64,000 nt of DNA from positions 94,531-158,530 of the forward strand of contig CAWCSA010000018.1 in NCBI GenBank assembly GCA_963798015.1, in the 5' to 3' direction. Positions 64,000-64,000 of the stretch are shown piece by piece. Under the pieces are notes generated by a model, which made no database searches, had not been told where the DNA came from, and worked only from the letters and a program-made list of their open reading frames with translations. Numbering within the stretch: the stretch's first letter is position 1; each line of letters starts with the position of its first letter. A program made the translations under genes and the position numbers. This DNA is from Roseiarcus sp963798015 (GTDB taxonomy: Bacteria > Pseudomonadota > Alphaproteobacteria > Rhizobiales > Beijerinckiaceae).

Positions 64000-64000
64000 G

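Overview
The window is a GC-rich chromosomal segment from an alphaproteobacterium, most probably a Hyphomicrobiales (Rhizobiales) member and possibly close to the Beijerinckiaceae/methylotroph group. This placement is inferred from gene content: an alphaproteobacterial mraZ-to-murG cell-wall cluster, a DUF4164-zapA pair beside tkt-gap-pgk, a ReAV-type asparaginase, a PQQ alcohol dehydrogenase and the Hyphomicrobiales-style intergenic palindromes. No rRNA, tRNA or CRISPR array was seen.

Layout. 0-5.6 kb: a small membrane protein, a PQQ-dependent alcohol dehydrogenase followed by a frameshifted diheme cytochrome c, tandem intergenic repeats, an ankyrin-repeat protein coupled to a zinc-type asparaginase, and a VOC protein. 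5.6-10.4 kb: a CBS/BON protein and a TetR regulator divergent from an EmrA/EmrB-like efflux pair. 10.4-12.6 kb: intergenic repeats and a complete insertion sequence (10897-12287) with a 17-bp target duplication. 12.6-20.4 kb: an epimerase-like protein, a three-gene pyruvate dehydrogenase cluster (aceE, a frameshifted E2, E3 with its own lipoyl domain) and a 5-hydroxyisourate hydrolase. This block is bracketed by inverted copies of a dispersed 'ccttgg' repeat. 20.9-24.4 kb: a second efflux operon, marR-emrA-emrB, with an apparently leaderless promoter.

24.4-35.9 kb: the dcw cluster on the minus strand (mraZ, rsmH, ftsL, ftsI, murE, murF, mraY, murD, ftsW, murG). It has period-10 TGGGN boxes upstream of mraZ and stops at murG, where murC/murB/ddl/ftsQAZ would normally follow. 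36.2-38.6 kb: two tiny tandem membrane peptides, an SRAP protein, an RraA-family protein, a two-hairpin RNA/terminator candidate and a small secreted basic peptide. 38.6-43.7 kb: glycogen phosphorylase and phosphoketolase, which together could convert glycogen to acetyl phosphate. 43.9-50.7 kb: an accessory stretch with an NBD-less SbmA-like transporter, a methyltransferase, a MocR regulator fused by a 1-bp overlap to a 4Fe-4S protein, a tautomerase, a thioesterase, an AT-richer gene with a PD-(D/E)XK-like motif and the remnant of a VapB antitoxin. 50.7-57.0 kb: central carbon genes pgk, gap and tkt, divergent from DUF4164 and zapA. 57.0-64.0 kb: a ClpP-like protein, a MarR-MFS pair and an MdtAB-like RND efflux pair ending at the window edge.

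The window combines housekeeping functions (cell-wall synthesis, pyruvate and triose/pentose metabolism) with an unusually dense set of efflux systems (two EmrAB pairs and one RND pair). No single obvious new defence or biosynthetic system is present. The most original signals are the tandem micro-membrane peptides, the MocR/4Fe-4S pair, the orphan nuclease-like gene beside an antitoxin remnant, the candidate anti-SD hairpin RNA, the leaderless efflux operon and the inverted repeats around the PDH block. Two genes (cytochrome c and PDH E2) carry single frameshifts that may be real or assembly errors.
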